64,000 bases of DNA from Phycomyces blakesleeanus NRRL 1555(-) (GCF_001638985.1 NW_017265147.1:62001-126000); one strand, 5' to 3'. Shown: positions 49,253 through 62,660, counted from the first letter of the stretch. Notes: generated from the sequence alone by a model not told the origin. Translations and numbers: made by a program.

Positions 49253-51376
49253 TTATCGACATTGCCAAATCTTGATGGTCTGGTCCACGCTTCCAGTAGC
49301 AACCACCGGACTGATGTGACAATACCTACATAGTGCACCATTGAAAATTGTGGTTATTATAGTTGTGTAATTTATACAAAGATGAATTGATAGAATTTAC
49401 TTACGATATACATGTCACAAAATGAGCGTGTGCTTCGAGTGTCTTCATACACCGACCCGTCTTGAGGTCCCAGATCTTGAGTGTCTTGTCATCAGATGCA
49501 CTCAACAGGTATTTGCCACTCGGGTGGAAAACCAAACCACGCACCCAGTTGTCATGTCCCACCTGTCAAATTAAAGAATATTATATATATATACATATAA
49601 AAATTTAGTATTTTTTTTTGGATATTTAATATTTAAAAGTAAAACAGGACTTGCCAGAGTGTGGAGTAACTGGCCACTGCTGTCCCACAGTTTGATTGTT
49701 TTGTCTCTTGAACCAGTCACAACATAGTGGCCAGGCATTGCCTGGTCTCTTGACTTGGACTGTTGTATATATAGTTTTTATATAGACAAAGAGAGAGAGA
49801 GAGAGAGATAAATGATTAATTTTGGTCTTTTTTTTTTGTTTTATCAGAATAACCATCAAAAAATATACTTGATAACATAAACCATTTCTTACCTCATCAC
49901 CAATCAATTCCTGGATAAATGGGTAGGTATTGACGGGTGCAAATATGGCACATTCTACTACGTGTTCATGGCCACGGAAATCCATCTTTGTCTCTCCAGA
50001 TTGAACGTCCCACACACGAGCAGTCTTTTTTTTTTTGGAAAAATAAATAAATAAATAAATTTTACAAAATACAGAGCAAATCAAAAGACTTTTTACTATC
50101 TATATAAAATATTCACTTACTTGATCATTCGAGGCAGTTACAAGAAGTCTACCATCTTCACTGGGAGCAACAGAACGAACCCATTCAAAGTGCCCAACCA
50201 AGGTCTTGACACAATAACTGTTACAGAATTAGAATACATAAGCATATTAATTCTGATACCTATAATATCACTACACAGATAATTACCCAGAAGTAAAGTC
50301 CCAGATTTTGATGGTCTTGTCGCGTGAGGCAGACACGATCTTGTCTCCAAGAGGTAGAAAGTCGACTGAAGAGACACTGTGATCATGACCATAGAGTGTC
50401 TTTATACACTTGTAATCGTTGTTGACGTCCCAGACCTTGATAGAAAGATCAGCCGAACAAGATACTTTTATATATATATATATACATACAAAATTTAATA
50501 TTAATATTAATATTAATATATGTATATATATATATGTTTTAATACCCAATATTTAATACACCCGATTACAACCCAATAAATAAATAAATAAATTTCAGTA
50601 TATGTATAGAGAACTCACCAAGATAGTTTCCCTTTGGATCAAAGGCAAGGTCCTGAACTGCCTTGGTATGTCCTTTGAGAGTACGTTCGAAATCTCCAGA
50701 TTCATAATCCCAGATCTTGATAGTCGTGTCTTCAGAGGCCGAAGCCAGGATTTGATAGACCGGATGAAAAATAAGACGGGTGATGGGGTTCCGGTGACCT
50801 GTCAGGCTGTGTTTCTCTGGTGGCCGAGGAATCCAATCCACAGAGCTTGTTGCTTTTCTGACGGGTGCGTTATTGAGCTCTTCCTGCATTTGTGTCGTCT
50901 TTGTCTCGAGTTCCATAATCTATTACAAGTATATATATATATATATATATATAAAATAAAAAACAAACCAAATGGGCAAGTTATTTAGTTGGTTGAATAT
51001 TTTGTATATACATGTATGAAAGTATATAGATGTATTATAATATCTTGCCTTTTTCTGGAGACGAATAACAGATGTCCACTTCTTTTCCAAGAGACCGGCA
51101 TACTTTTGTTTTGGATCGGGAGTAAAGTCCTGATTCTGAGACTCATTCTTGAGTGCAGCGAATGAGTCTGAGAAGCCACTTGCATTTAGATAGTCGAGAA
51201 TGGCCTTGTGTCTAATTGAGATGGAGTTATAATCAGGGTTCAAGAAAATGAATAGAAAAAATAGTTGACAGTGTGGTCCATCTATTTTCATCCAGTAAAG
51301 ATGATGTAACCCCCTTTGAATCCCAAAAGTCAACTTACAGCTCATCTCTTTGACGTTCAGAGAGAATGCTTGTCAT
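49253..51376 (-). CDS. PAC1: LIS1/PAC1 (NudF) dynein regulator
   Basis: Nine exons on the minus strand: 51376-51339, 51211-51049, 50919-50619, 50464-50287, 50217-50121, 50024-49893, 49759-49655, 49562-49405 and 49325-49253, giving 414 aa, the usual length. An N-terminal LisH motif ([17 protein letters not shown]) is followed by a short coiled coil (RLQKKIMELETK) and seven WD40 repeats (for example [48 protein letters not shown]). It ends in CR like LIS1 proteins. PAC1 binds the dynein motor domain and works with NudE and NudC in nuclear migration and hyphal growth. Introns 2 and 7 both require GC donors. The 12-codon first exon was placed from the conserved [13 protein letters not shown] start and its matching phase. 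Confidence 0.96.
49563..49654 (-). other. GC-AG intron 7 of PAC1
   Basis: The donor is CTG followed by GCAAGT. Phase 0 on both sides gives HTL joined to VGHDNWVRG, an invariant LIS1 junction. The GT four bases downstream would break the frame. Confidence 0.85.
50920..51048 (-). other. GC-AG intron 2 of PAC1
   Basis: The donor is AAG followed by GCAAGA. Phase 0 on both sides gives RLQKK joined to IMELETK, matching the LIS1 coiled coil. No in-frame GT donor exists nearby. Confidence 0.85.
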
Positions 51377-51409
51377 TGGAATAAAGAAATGGGAATAAAG
51401 AGGTATATT

Positions 51410-51451
<42 letters not shown>

Positions 51452-53559
51452 TAAGTCAAGAAAATAATATTAATAATAATATTAGAGAAGAAAAAAAAAG
51501 GGACGATCCAGGGAAATATAAGCCAGAAAATAATAGAATATTTTGTATGTATTTTTGTATGTATTCTTTTATGTATGTATATTTTATATATATATATTTT
51601 ATATTATATTATATTATATTATAGAGTGCAAGTGCAAGTGCAAGTGTAAGTGTGTGTATATTAAGAATGAAAATATATTTATATGAAAAAAATAAATAAA
51701 TAACAGAGAAAGAGAGAAAAGATTGGTAGACGGTAGAAAATAAAATACATACATAAAATATATTTATATTTATATATAAAAATTATATTCTATTCTATTC
51801 TATTCTATTATATACTTTTATTTTATTCTATTTCCTTATTTATATTATATATTTTATATATTTTATAAATAATTCTATATCCAATTATTTATTTAATTTA
51901 TTTCAATATTCATATAGCAAAGTAGCAGTAAACAGTTAACAAATTAAATAGAACGTAACATAATATAATAGAAATAAATACTTGGTTAATTCTATATTTT
52001 ATCATCATTGCTGTTGGTGTTGTTACTGGCTTATTTTTTTTTTACTATATAATACATAGATATATAAAATCATGTATGTACTATAGACAAAGCACATACA
52101 TACACCTACATATATTCTTTAGTTATTTTGTCTGTAGTACCACATATTCCATCTTCTTCCATGACAAAAAAAAGCCCATTATTGTACAAACACTGTCAAG
52201 CCAAAAAAGGGAATCTATACCTTCTATTGAAAATTATTAATTGGAAAATAGTGGTGTTTTGAAGATGAAACGCGTATACAAGTTCATTATTCTCTCTTTC
52301 ATTCTCTCTTTAAAAGCACATACACACGCACACGCACACGCACACGCACACGCACACGCACACGCATACGCACACGCACACGTACAAGCGCATACAACCA
52401 CGCACACACACGCACACGCACACATACATATACGTATTTATATATATATATATGTGTGTGTGTGTGTGCGTGTGTGTGCATACATGCAGTACATCTTTAT
52501 TCTTTTTCTTTTTAATGATCTTATAGTTCAAATATTGCAGATTTATCCTTCTTGTATTCAAATTATAAAACAAAACGATAGAATTATCTAAATAGTTTTT
52601 GCTTTCTCTCTCTCTCTGTCTTTCTTTGCATATTTATATATACACATACTATAAAAGCGCCAAATTGCACTCAGTACGAGAGAGTAAGAGCAAGTATAGG
52701 TGTAAGTGTAGAAACAAGTTTAAGATTGTGAGAAAAGTGGACAGAAACAAGTAGTATACACAACATAATGTTATATACATTAACAATTACAATTTACAAA
52801 AATTTGACAGCTAATTTAACTTGCCAAGTAATTAGAAGAAGGCAAAAAAAAAGGAGTGTATACGCATGTCCACAATCTCGATTGCATTCACGTCCTTGGA
52901 ATCATTTTTTTTTGTTTTGTTTTATTTTGTGCTGGTATTTTGTTTGTAAAGATATATAAGTTTTCCTTGTGGTTAATGTAAATAGAAACGCATTCGATAC
53001 AAAATATCACATTGCTACCAGCCAATTAAATTAATCGGCAACTACTCTAGTCATTAATTGAAACACTTTTGAAACTTTGTTTAGGTGCCCTGAATTTATA
53101 TATATATATAAACACACACACACACACAGAGAGAGAGACAAACGCGCACGAACACATATAATATCCTTGTTCAAGTGACCACAAGAATCAATACCTTATT
53201 TTATTAGCAATAATGTACATTGAAATTAACAAGCAGCAAAGTCCAATACAGAAATAACACTCAACTCAAAGTATACCATACTACTATACTAAAGCTTGTA
53301 GCTGTAAAAGTTTGCTGCTCTTTACAGCTAATGAAAAAAAGGGCTAATATTTCTTGACAATTGAGTATATTTACAGATAAAACCAAAAAAATTCACTAAC
53401 CACATAACATTTTGTCCGTCTGTCCGTCTCTCTGTTTGTTTTACCTGTCTGTGTAGCAATCTACATAAAGCAAGTCACAAAATCTATAATTTTTTTTTAC
53501 ATTTTTTTTTTACATTTTTTTCTCCTGATCACCAAAGATCTTTAATCAATTAACCGATC
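51377..53559. other. Intergenic region with long alternating purine-pyrimidine repeats
   Basis: This spacer separates the divergent genes PAC1 and DBP3, so both promoters lie here. Repeats: ATT trinucleotides at about 51412-51452, TATTA/TTCTA pentamers near 51600-51621 and 51788-51815, and a CACACG-rich array at 52316-52430 followed by a TG array to about 52487. No gene recognised; the open frames at 52237-52591 are repeat translation. Confidence 0.5.
52316..52487. repeat. CACACG / TGTGTG inverted microsatellite
   Basis: A CA/CG-rich alternating array (52316-52386 uninterrupted, then about 52400-52437) is followed by a TA and TG array (52440-52487). The CA and TG halves are complementary, so the tract could fold back, and its strict purine-pyrimidine alternation favours Z-DNA. 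Confidence 0.8.
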
Positions 53560-55261
53560 ATGTCATCCTCCAAGTTAGACAAGGTGAATAATCGCATTAA
53601 CCTAAGCAGATCCACAACATTCAATTATATCAGTCGAACCAACATATATATTAAATACCCAGATTAAATTGAATAAACTCGAACATAAAGCAAAACAACA
53701 ACAACAAAAACTAATACACAATTCTCATTAGAAACCCAAGAGAGAAAGAGAAGAGGAGAATGTGTTTGGCGAGATTGTCAAGAAGGACAAAAAGGTGAAA
53801 AAGGAGAAGAAGGAGAAAAAGGAGAAGAAAGAGAAGAAGGAGAAGGAATCTGTCGAAGCTCAGGTCCCCAAAAAAGCCGAGTCGATCAAGCACAGTCTCG
53901 AGAGCTACAAGTACACCGAAAACCCTGCTCTCACTGCTGTTCCTCAGGAGAAGATTGACGAGTACCTTAAGAAAGAGGCTGTCGACATCCAGGGCGACCT
54001 TAAGCTCCGTCCTATTCTTGAGTTCTCTCAGACTCACTTGCCTGATGGCCTCATGAAGGTCTTCAAGGACTTCAAGAACCCCACTCCCATCCAGGCCAGC
54101 ACCTGGCCCATCACTCTCTCCGGCCGTGATGTCGTCGGTATTGCCGAAACCGGTTCCGGAAAGACCTACGCCTTTACCATCCCTGGCCTGGTCCATATTG
54201 CCTCCAAGTTGCGTCTTGGTGTCAAGGGCAGAAAGCCCACCATGTTGGTCGTTTCCCCTACCCGTGAGTTGGCTATGCAGAGTCAGGAACAAGCTGAGAC
54301 TGCCGGTAAGGCCATCGGTGTCACCACTGTCTGCTTGTACGGCGGTGTCCCCAAGGGCCCTCAGCAGGCAACCATTGCCCGCGGTGTGGATATCATTGTT
54401 GCTACTCCTGGTCGTTTGATCGATTTGATCAACGAGGGCAGCTGCGACCTGAGCGAGGTTGATTTCTTGGTTTTGGATGAGGCTGATCGCATGTTGGACG
54501 ACGGTTTCGAAAACGATATCCGTGCCATTATTGGATACACCCCCAAGACCCGCCAGACTCTTATGTTCTCTGCCACCTGGCCCGAGTCTGTCCGCAAGCT
54601 CGCTGCCGATTTCCTCAACAACCCCATGCGCGTCACCATCGGTTCGGCCGATTTGTCTGCCTCGAACAACATCCAGCAGATCGTCGAAGTTCTCGAGGAC
54701 CCCAGAAGCAAGGAGAGACATCTTTTGGAGCTTTTGAAGAAGATCCACAAGAGCAGAAAGAACCGTGTGTTGGTGTTCGCTCTTTACAAGAAGGAAGCCA
54801 CCCGCATTGAGAACCTCTTGGTCCGCAACGGTTTTAAGGTTGTAGGTATCCACGGTGACAAGAACCAGAACGATCGTTCTTTGGCTCTCAGCCAGTTCAA
54901 GGATGGCTCTTACCCCTTGATGGTTGCTACCGATGTCGCTGCCCGTGGTTTGGATATTCCCGATGTCGAGTACGTTGTCAACCTCACTTTCCCTCTCACC
55001 ATCGAGGCCTACGTCCATCGTATCGGCCGTACCGGTCGTGGTGGCAAGAAGGGTACTGCCTACACCTACTTCACTCCTGAAGACAAGGCTCACTCTGGTG
55101 AGTTGATCAATGTTCTCAAGCAGGCCAACATGCCCGTTCCTCCCGCTCTTCTCAAGTTCGGTACCACCGTTAAGAAGAAGGCTCACGGTGCCTACGGTGC
55201 TTTCTTCAAGGATACTGCTGATGCCCCTAAAGCCACCAAGATTGTCTTTGGCGATGATTAA
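53560..55261 (+). CDS. DBP3: ATP-dependent RNA helicase Dbp3 (DEAD box)
   Basis: Two exons, 53560-53583 and 53732-55261, giving 517 aa. The long exon has no in-frame ATG at its 5' end. The acceptor TTAG at 53728-53731 and the upstream MSSSKLDK exon with donor GTGAAT restore a start in phase. A Lys/Glu-rich basic N-terminus is followed by the Q motif (NPTPIQ, Q129), motif I AETGSGKT (146-153), PTRELA, DEAD (257-260), SAT (288-290), ATDVAARGLDIP and HRIGRTGRGG. The domain pattern and basic tail fit Dbp3, which works in 27S pre-rRNA processing for the 60S subunit in the nucleolus. Codon use is strongly C-ending (GTC, CTC, ACC, AAG), unlike its neighbours, suggesting high expression. Confidence 0.93.
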
Positions 55262-58200
55262 GTAGTAGAGCTTGTTCTTTTCTTTTATACTTTTTTTGTT
55301 TATTCATTTCCATCACATATGTTATCTTTTTGTCTGTCGCTATCTCTCTCTCTCTCTCCACTATTTATACTTTTACATTTATTTCTTTTTTATTTTACTC
55401 ATCCCAAAATATATATATATATATATATATATAGTTGATAGATTATTTTGTTTAATATTATTTTGTCCTTTTTTATTATCATATTTTATTTCTCTCATTG
55501 ATAAATATAACACAATTATCATACGGATTCTATCTGTAGATACATACAAAGTCTTCTTTTGCGGCTTTCTTTAAAATTGTAGTAGATATTAGATGGCTTG
55601 TTGATAGAATCGATAAAACGAAGGCTTAGGCTTAAGTCTAAGTCCAGGTCTAGACTGGTTAGAGTGTATAAAAAAATATTATACCAACTATAGCCTCACT
55701 GTTTTTATTATGTGTTATTGACATGTAGTTGTATAGTGTCTTGGCCTTGATTTACTATTTACCAAAAGTTTTATATCCCTTAATAGAGACGTGATAATAA
55801 GAGAAGATAATAAGGAGTACACACTGGTGTTAAGGATGAGCTAAATAATAATATTCAATTGGCTAAACGTATGAGGAATAAAAACCAGCTGTCAAAATAA
55901 TAGAACGAAAAAAAATAGTGTTTTATTGTTATTCTTTGTTAAAATTCTTCTAGTACTGACCTCGACTACCTTTTCATCTCTCTTCTCTCGTCCGCAGCTT
56001 TATTCTTAGAAAGTAATCCAAAAGAATACTTGTAGTCTGGAGTATGGACCAACAAGAGGTTGCAAAAGAGTTTGGAATTTCATTGAAAAAAGTTCTTTAA
56101 AGAAAGAGAGGATTTTTTTATTTCAAATCATTGAAAGATAAGCTTGATCTATTACTCAAAGTTAAATATATATAATCTTAGTAAAAGAAAATAGTTAAAA
56201 CTATACTAAATAATTTGACTGGTTGGATAACTGTATCAAGAAATCACTAGGAATCATAATCTCAGCCACCTTTTATTCAATAGATACCCTGTTACAATGT
56301 AAATATTCAATAAATAACCATGAGAACATCTATATTTGAAATGTTATTTTCGAAAACATTAATTACAAACACAAGCACAGACGCAGTCGTAAAAATGCCA
56401 GCCATAAGACGTCTATACAGTTGGAATTTATTTCAACAAGATAGCCAATTTTCTTTCTTTCTTTTTAGTAAAAAAGCCAATCGAGAGTGTAAATAATAAC
56501 AATAATAAGGGGGTGGCACAACCCTGAAAATGGTGTAGACCTTTACTTCTTGTCTCCATGGACACAAGATCTCGTTTTCAAGATATGATTGGATGTGGAC
56601 TACTCAATTCGGAATCTTATTGGTTAATTACCACCGATGTATAACAAAAAGCACATCTCCGTTGTCTATACACACCAAAGAAAAGAGACAGAGAGAGTGA
56701 GAGACACAAGCGGTGATCTGTATATATTTATATATGTATACTTATATATGTATATACATCTGTGTAATGTGATGCATGTGTTACGTTTACCCAGAGCACC
56801 TACACACTTACACACACACATATATATATTTATATAGGATAGCGAAAAAAACGCGTTTTTTGTGCTTACAGCTAAGAACTAACCCAGAATCAGTAGACGC
56901 GCCTCTTGTACAAACCAAAACAAAGAAAATAAATAAATCAATAAAAAGGCTAAAATAGAGAATATACTTGTTTAAGGTTATAGAGCTGCAAGGAAGGCTT
57001 TTATACTTTATTCTTATTTGAACTATTATAAAAACCAATATTTATATAAAAGGAGAGAGAGAGAGATAAAATTTAAGTTTTGATAATATTTTATGTATAT
57101 AGTAAATTCCATAAATTATTGGCTCCTTTTCTAAAATAAAATAGAGGGCAGACTTCTCAAATTCAAATTGACACTCTTTTCAAATTCAGATTGGTACGCA
57201 TTTTGGATAGGAAATCTTGTACTTTAGAACAAAAATAATAATAGTAATAATAATAACAATAATCATATCGTAGGTGTAAATCTCGATCAATTTTCATCTA
57301 TATCGGTTTGTTTTTTTTATCTTTTACTTTCTTATATACGTATACTGCATGTTAACCTTTATATTTATTGTACAGACTTTTTGTGTATATATGCTTGTAT
57401 TTTCAATTAAAGTGAGTTGAGATAAATTCTTTGAAACTGTGCAAAAATAAAGATAAAACAAAATAGCAGTAGTCTAAAAAGTATACCCTTTTAATTTTTA
57501 TACCAATATTTCTTAGAAAAGGAGCAAATGATATATGGAAAAAACCGTATACAGATATTTATACTAAATTTCAGTTTTCAAGATCACATATCTCGATTTG
57601 GAAGGTGGTGCACCTTTCTTTTGGTTTCGGTAACGCAGCCACAGAAGTTCTTTTATGGACAAGGGAGAAGAAGAAGAAGAAGAAGAAAGTAAATAAATAA
57701 ATAAAGCCTTTTTATACAAATACATAAGTTTGTTTGTATGTACAGTATTAAATAATATATTTCAATTTCTTTCTTTTAATATTAATAAAATCTATCAATT
57801 AATTAATCAATCGATCAATTCAGTTAGTGTTTCAATTCCACGCCAGTAATAAATAAAAAAGATATATGTAACAAAATATATAGCAGTAGAAAGACTCAGA
57901 ATGTAGGTATATTTTGAATATAAATCACTTAAAAAGTAGGTCGTGTTATTTTGGCTGACAAGGGTGTGAATATTTTGCTTAACCAAGTATCTACTTGCTT
58001 TTATTTTATTTTCTTCTTCTTTAAAATTTTGCTACTATTATATATGTGCATCAGTCTGCTTTCTTGTATTAATTTTTTTTTAAACAAAAAAAAAGTATAT
58101 AAAAATATATCAGTGTGTGTGTGTGCGTGATATGCACTATATTTTGATGATTTTACTTTTATATAAAAAGCCAAAAAGAGGTTAAGCCAAAAAACATTTA

Positions 58201-58925
58201 AACGCCGCTTCCCAAACCAAAAAAAAAAAAAAGAGTACATTGCTTGTGTACCCACTCCAGGGGCACGTTTTGTCATGATTGCTGAAACGGCGGAGTTGTT
58301 GAATCCCGACGTCACGTACACACCGTGGTTGTGCCTCTTGGATGATTTTTTTCCCCTTTTCCTTTTCTACTTTTGTGTTCTTCATCCACGGCTGAGCATC
58401 TTCTTCATTTCAATCTGCCAATTGGAATCCATCTGTAGATCAACCCAGTCTCATCATCGTACAACACCCTCACTCTACAAACCAAGAAAATAATAGCAAT
58501 AATAATAGCAATAATAACACCAACAATAACAATAATAGCGTACCAGCTAGCAACACACCTTTGATTTATTTTCTTAATTATTATATTGTCTGGCTTTACC
58601 TGTCCAACATATCCAAAATACACACAGACACAAGCGCAAGCACACACATATACACTTAATACACAACTTCCTTTGTTTTTGCGTATTTGTGTTTGTGTTT
58701 CTGTGAATCTAGTCATCTAGTCATTCAAAAAATAACAACAACAACAAAAGAAGAAGAAGAAGAAGAAGAATAAGAAGAAAGATTTTCTTTTACTTTATTT
58801 TCTTTTATATATTTCAATCAAACTTTCTTTTCAATCCCCCCTCTTTCTTCTCTTCTTTCTTTATACACACGCACACACATTCATACACTATATAATTTAC
58901 CATCGAACGTCAATCTCTGTTTACA
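55262..58925. other. Intergenic region between DBP3 and TUP1
   Basis: This 3.7 kb holds the DBP3 3' flank and the TUP1 promoter. No gene recognised. Features: an AT tract at about 55410-55433, GAA repeats near 57667-57687 and 58748-58778, a GATA/GAGA run near 57051-57067 and a T9-AAAC-A9 palindrome at about 58073-58094. A CT-rich stretch just upstream of TUP1 (about 58822-58862) may be 5' UTR. Confidence 0.5.
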
Positions 58926-61900
58926 ATGTCCGTTTACAATCATCGTTCAATGGTGTCAGCACCACAAAGCAGAATTATCGAGATGCTGGAGACAATCAGA
59001 GCCGACTACGACCAACTCTCTCAAGACGCCTACCTGTTCAAGAGTCAACGGAATGAGTTTGAGCTCAAAAGTAATCGAGGGTGACGTGGTTATCAGATGA
59101 ACTGATCCATGACACCTCTTCTGTTGTGCAGTGAACACTCAAATCCAGGAAATGAACAATTTCCAGCAAAGTCTTCTTGAATTAGAGCGATCCCAACATA
59201 CTCTTAAGAAGCAGTAAGTCTCTTTCTTTTTTTTCAGTTGACATCTACAAATAAATTTCCTTCTATCTACATATATATATATATATATATTTCTAAATAC
59301 TTCTTTGTTCTTTATTTTCTCTCTCTCTCTCTCGTTCTTGCTCTTGCTCTTGTACTTTCTGTAAAAAAAAACAACAACAACAATACAAAATTGCAAATAA
59401 CCATAACAATATATACTCACCATTCTTCTTCTTCTTTCTATTCATTCATTAATTCTTTCTTTTCTTTCTTGTTTGTTTTGTTTTGTTTGTTTGTTTGTTT
59501 GTGTTTTTTTTGGGGTTTACATAGATACGAAGATGAAATTGCCAGGCTTCGTCAGCAACTGGAACAGGCCCAGACGCGTGCTGGATACTCTGTCGCACCT
59601 GCAAATCCTCCCATGCCAGCTGGAATTCATTCTTCTCATCCTCCGCCACCCAACATTGGACCTGGCTCAAATTACTTTGGAGGGATCATGAACGCCCACA
59701 ATAGTCATCAAGGGCCAGGTCTTGTTGCTCCTCCTCAGATGTCTGATGTTCCTCACTCAGGTTATCCTCCAACCCAGCCACCTCCGGGACCACCTCATCT
59801 CACTTCAGGTTATCCCACTAACCAGCCTCCTCCTCCTCCTCCTGGGCAAGGTAAGAGTGTAGAGTTAAATAAAATAAATATCTATACATACACCCACATG
59901 TATATGTGCATGCGTATGTGCGTATGTGTGCGTGTGGTGTTTTATTTACTGTAAATACATGTGCGTGTGCGTGTGCGTGTACGTGTACGTGTACGTGTAC
60001 GTGTGCGTATGCGTATGCGTATGCGTATGCGTATGCGTATGTGTATGCGTGTGTGGGTGTGTGTGCTTACACATATGGCTACATGGCCTTTAGCCAAGTC
60101 GAATAACGATAAACAAATATTTATTTAAAAAATATATTCGTTATTTCTTTCTTTCTTTTCTTTTCTTTCTTTCCTTTCTTTCCTTCTTTCTTTCTTTCTT
60201 TAATTCTTTCATTCATTCTTTAAATAATGAACAACAAACAGGTCCTTATGGCCCCCCTTCTTCGGCCCCCAATACTGCACCACCGCAGCCTCAACCACAG
60301 CCCCTCACACCACAGCAGCAGCAACCGCTTTCTGGGCAGCCACCGTTAAACCCAATTCAAGGTAATATTTAGGCATTTTGTTTTATTCTATTCTATTCTA
60401 TTTTACTTTATTCTATTTGGCTCGGCTTGGCTTGGCTTTTGGGTGGGAAGTAAATACAAGTTTTGTAGATGTGGTAGATGTTGGTGTAAACGGAAGTTAC
60501 GTATATATTACAAACGTATACATATCTCACGTTTTATATCTTTATCTCTATCTCACATGTGTATATATGTAGGAGGCTATGGGTATCCTCGCATGCCTGA
60601 GTCTGGAGCACCTACTGCGCAACCAATGTCACAACCTATGGATGTGCCTGGTATGACCGTTAAACGCAAGTCTGGTATTGTTCCTGGTGGCCCACCACCT
60701 CAACCTCCTTCGGCAGCTTCTGCCCCTCCCCCTTCGCATCCTTCAGCTCATGCTCCTCCCTCCCAGGCCATCATTCGCGCTTCTGGAGGGAAACCCATCG
60801 AGGCTGCTATTCCCGGGGGGTTTGCAGATGCTGACCCAAATAATGTACCTGCAAGCATGAAAGTCGAAGGAAAAGACTGGTTTGCGCTGTAAGTATCTAT
60901 TTATATTTTATATTAATACAGAAATAGATAGATTTAAAGAATGATTATATCGTGATTTGGCGTTTTCTTTTTCTTCTTCGCTGTGAGAGTATATGAGTGT
61001 TGGTTTCTTTTTGAAGAGATAATATAGTCTATATAATAATTTTATGATTTATTCTTATTTTTTTTATTTTCTTACATACAACAATGACACAAAATAATAC
61101 ACAGGTTTAATCCAAAAGTACCTCGCCAACTCAAGGTTGACCTCGTACACACTTTGGACCATGGTAGTGTTGTATGCTGTGTCAAGTTTAGTGCAGATGG
61201 TCGCTATCTGGCTGCCGGTTGTAATCGTCAAACTTTTATCTACGATGTCTCGACTGGTCAGAAGATTTGGTGAGTGGTACAGGTCAATGCGTAATGTGGC
61301 ACAGACCAAAGAAAGAAAAAGAAAAAGAAAAAGGAAATGGGTTTACTGATAGATGGATATACATAAATCGAGCGGATCAGTGTGCTACAGGACGAATCAG
61401 TGTCTAAATATGGAGATCTCTACATCCGTTCCGTGTGCTTCAGCCCCGATGGCGTTTATCTTGCCACAGGTGCCGAAGATAAGCAAATCAGAGTAAGTCT
61501 GAAATGAATAGCACAAATAAGAGAATTACTTTGGAAATGTATATCATGTCTTCTCTTTCTCTACCTTTCTTACTATATAATAGTAGTATTTATAATAATT
61601 TAATTTAATTTAATTTTCATTTATTAGATTTGGGATGTTGTGAAGCGAAAGATCTGTAATGTCTTGAAGGGCCACGAACAAGATATCTACTCGCTCGACT
61701 TTAGCATGGACGGTCGTATTATTGCTTCTGGATCCGGGGATTGCACAGCACGGATATGGAGCATGGCAGACGGAAAGTGCCTTCATGTGCTTCGTATAAA
61801 AGATCTTGACCAAAAAGATCCAGGTGTGACTAGTGTGGCAATATCTCCCGACGGTCGTCTCTTGGCAGCCGGAAGTCTGGACAAGATGGTCCGTATCTGG

Positions 61901-62660
61901 GATACTCAGACAGGAACGCACCTGGAGAGATTGGAGGGTCACAAAGATAGTGTTTATTCGGTTGCATTCATGCCTGATGGAAATTCTCTTGTCAGCGGCA
62001 GTCTCGATAAGACTTTAAAGATTTGGCAATTGGGAACGAATGAAGGTCGTGGCTATGGAGTCGACAGAGATCGTTCAAAGGGTCCTTGCAAGACCACATT
62101 TGTTGGACACAAGGTAAATTATACTTACTTATATAAATTATTATTATTATTGGCATTCTTGCAATCAAAATGCCTATTTATTTTTATTTTTTCTATATAT
62201 TTTTTTGGTCTATGCTTATTTGTGTGTGTACTAATCTGATCTTTGGTGATAATTGTAAAAAAAAAAATTAAAATTAAAATTAAAATAAACCAATTTTATT
62301 TTTATTTTTATATACATACAAACATACACACAAAAGGACTTTGTTCTTTCGGTTGCATGTACACCAGATGGTAGTTGGGTAGTTTCAGGATCAAAAGACA
62401 GAGGTGTACAGTTCTGGGATCCACGTACCGGTCAAACACAGTTTATGCTTCAAGGCCACAAGAACTCTGGTAAGCTTATGTTTTCTTTTATATTAGAAAG
62501 ACATTAAAGGTCAAGACAATAAATAAATAAATTGATACGATAAATTTCTTATTATTTAGTCATCTCTGTGGCCATTAGTCCCAGTGGCCAGCCTGTATTT
62601 GCAACTGGTTCGGGTGATAACAGAGCGCGTATTTGGAGCTATGAAACCCTTGGCGCATAA
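58926..62660 (+). CDS. TUP1: Tup1 transcriptional corepressor
   Basis: Ten exons: 58926-59070, 59132-59213, 59525-59850, 60242-60361, 60573-60888, 61105-61269, 61381-61492, 61628-62113, 62337-62469 and 62560-62660, giving 661 aa with all phases consistent. The N-terminal tetramerisation domain ([20 protein letters not shown] through [14 protein letters not shown]) is followed by a long Pro/Gln-rich linker and then, from about residue 340, seven WD40 blades ([86 protein letters not shown]). Tup1 with Ssn6/Cyc8 is recruited by DNA-binding repressors and acts through histones and Mediator. Introns 3 and 8 carry long simple repeats. It is convergent with the right-edge gene. Confidence 0.96.
59955..60055 (+). 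repeat. 101-bp strictly alternating purine-pyrimidine tract in TUP1 intron 3
   Basis: GTGCGT, GTACGT and GCGTAT hexamers follow one another without breaking the purine-pyrimidine alternation. Such GC-containing alternating tracts are the classic Z-DNA formers. The tract lies wholly inside an intron. Confidence 0.85.

Noticed and set aside
52237..52591. Overlapping frames of His-Ala and Val-Cys repeats
   Set aside because: Translations of the CACACG and TGTGTG microsatellites.
53762..53764. Apparent missing start codon of DBP3
   Set aside because: A 24-nt upstream exon with ATG at 53560 joins in phase to 53732.
53711..55186. 491-codon open frame antisense to DBP3
   Set aside because: It mirrors the DBP3 exon; the strong C-ending codon bias removes stop codons from the opposite strand. 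Its product has no recognisable domain.
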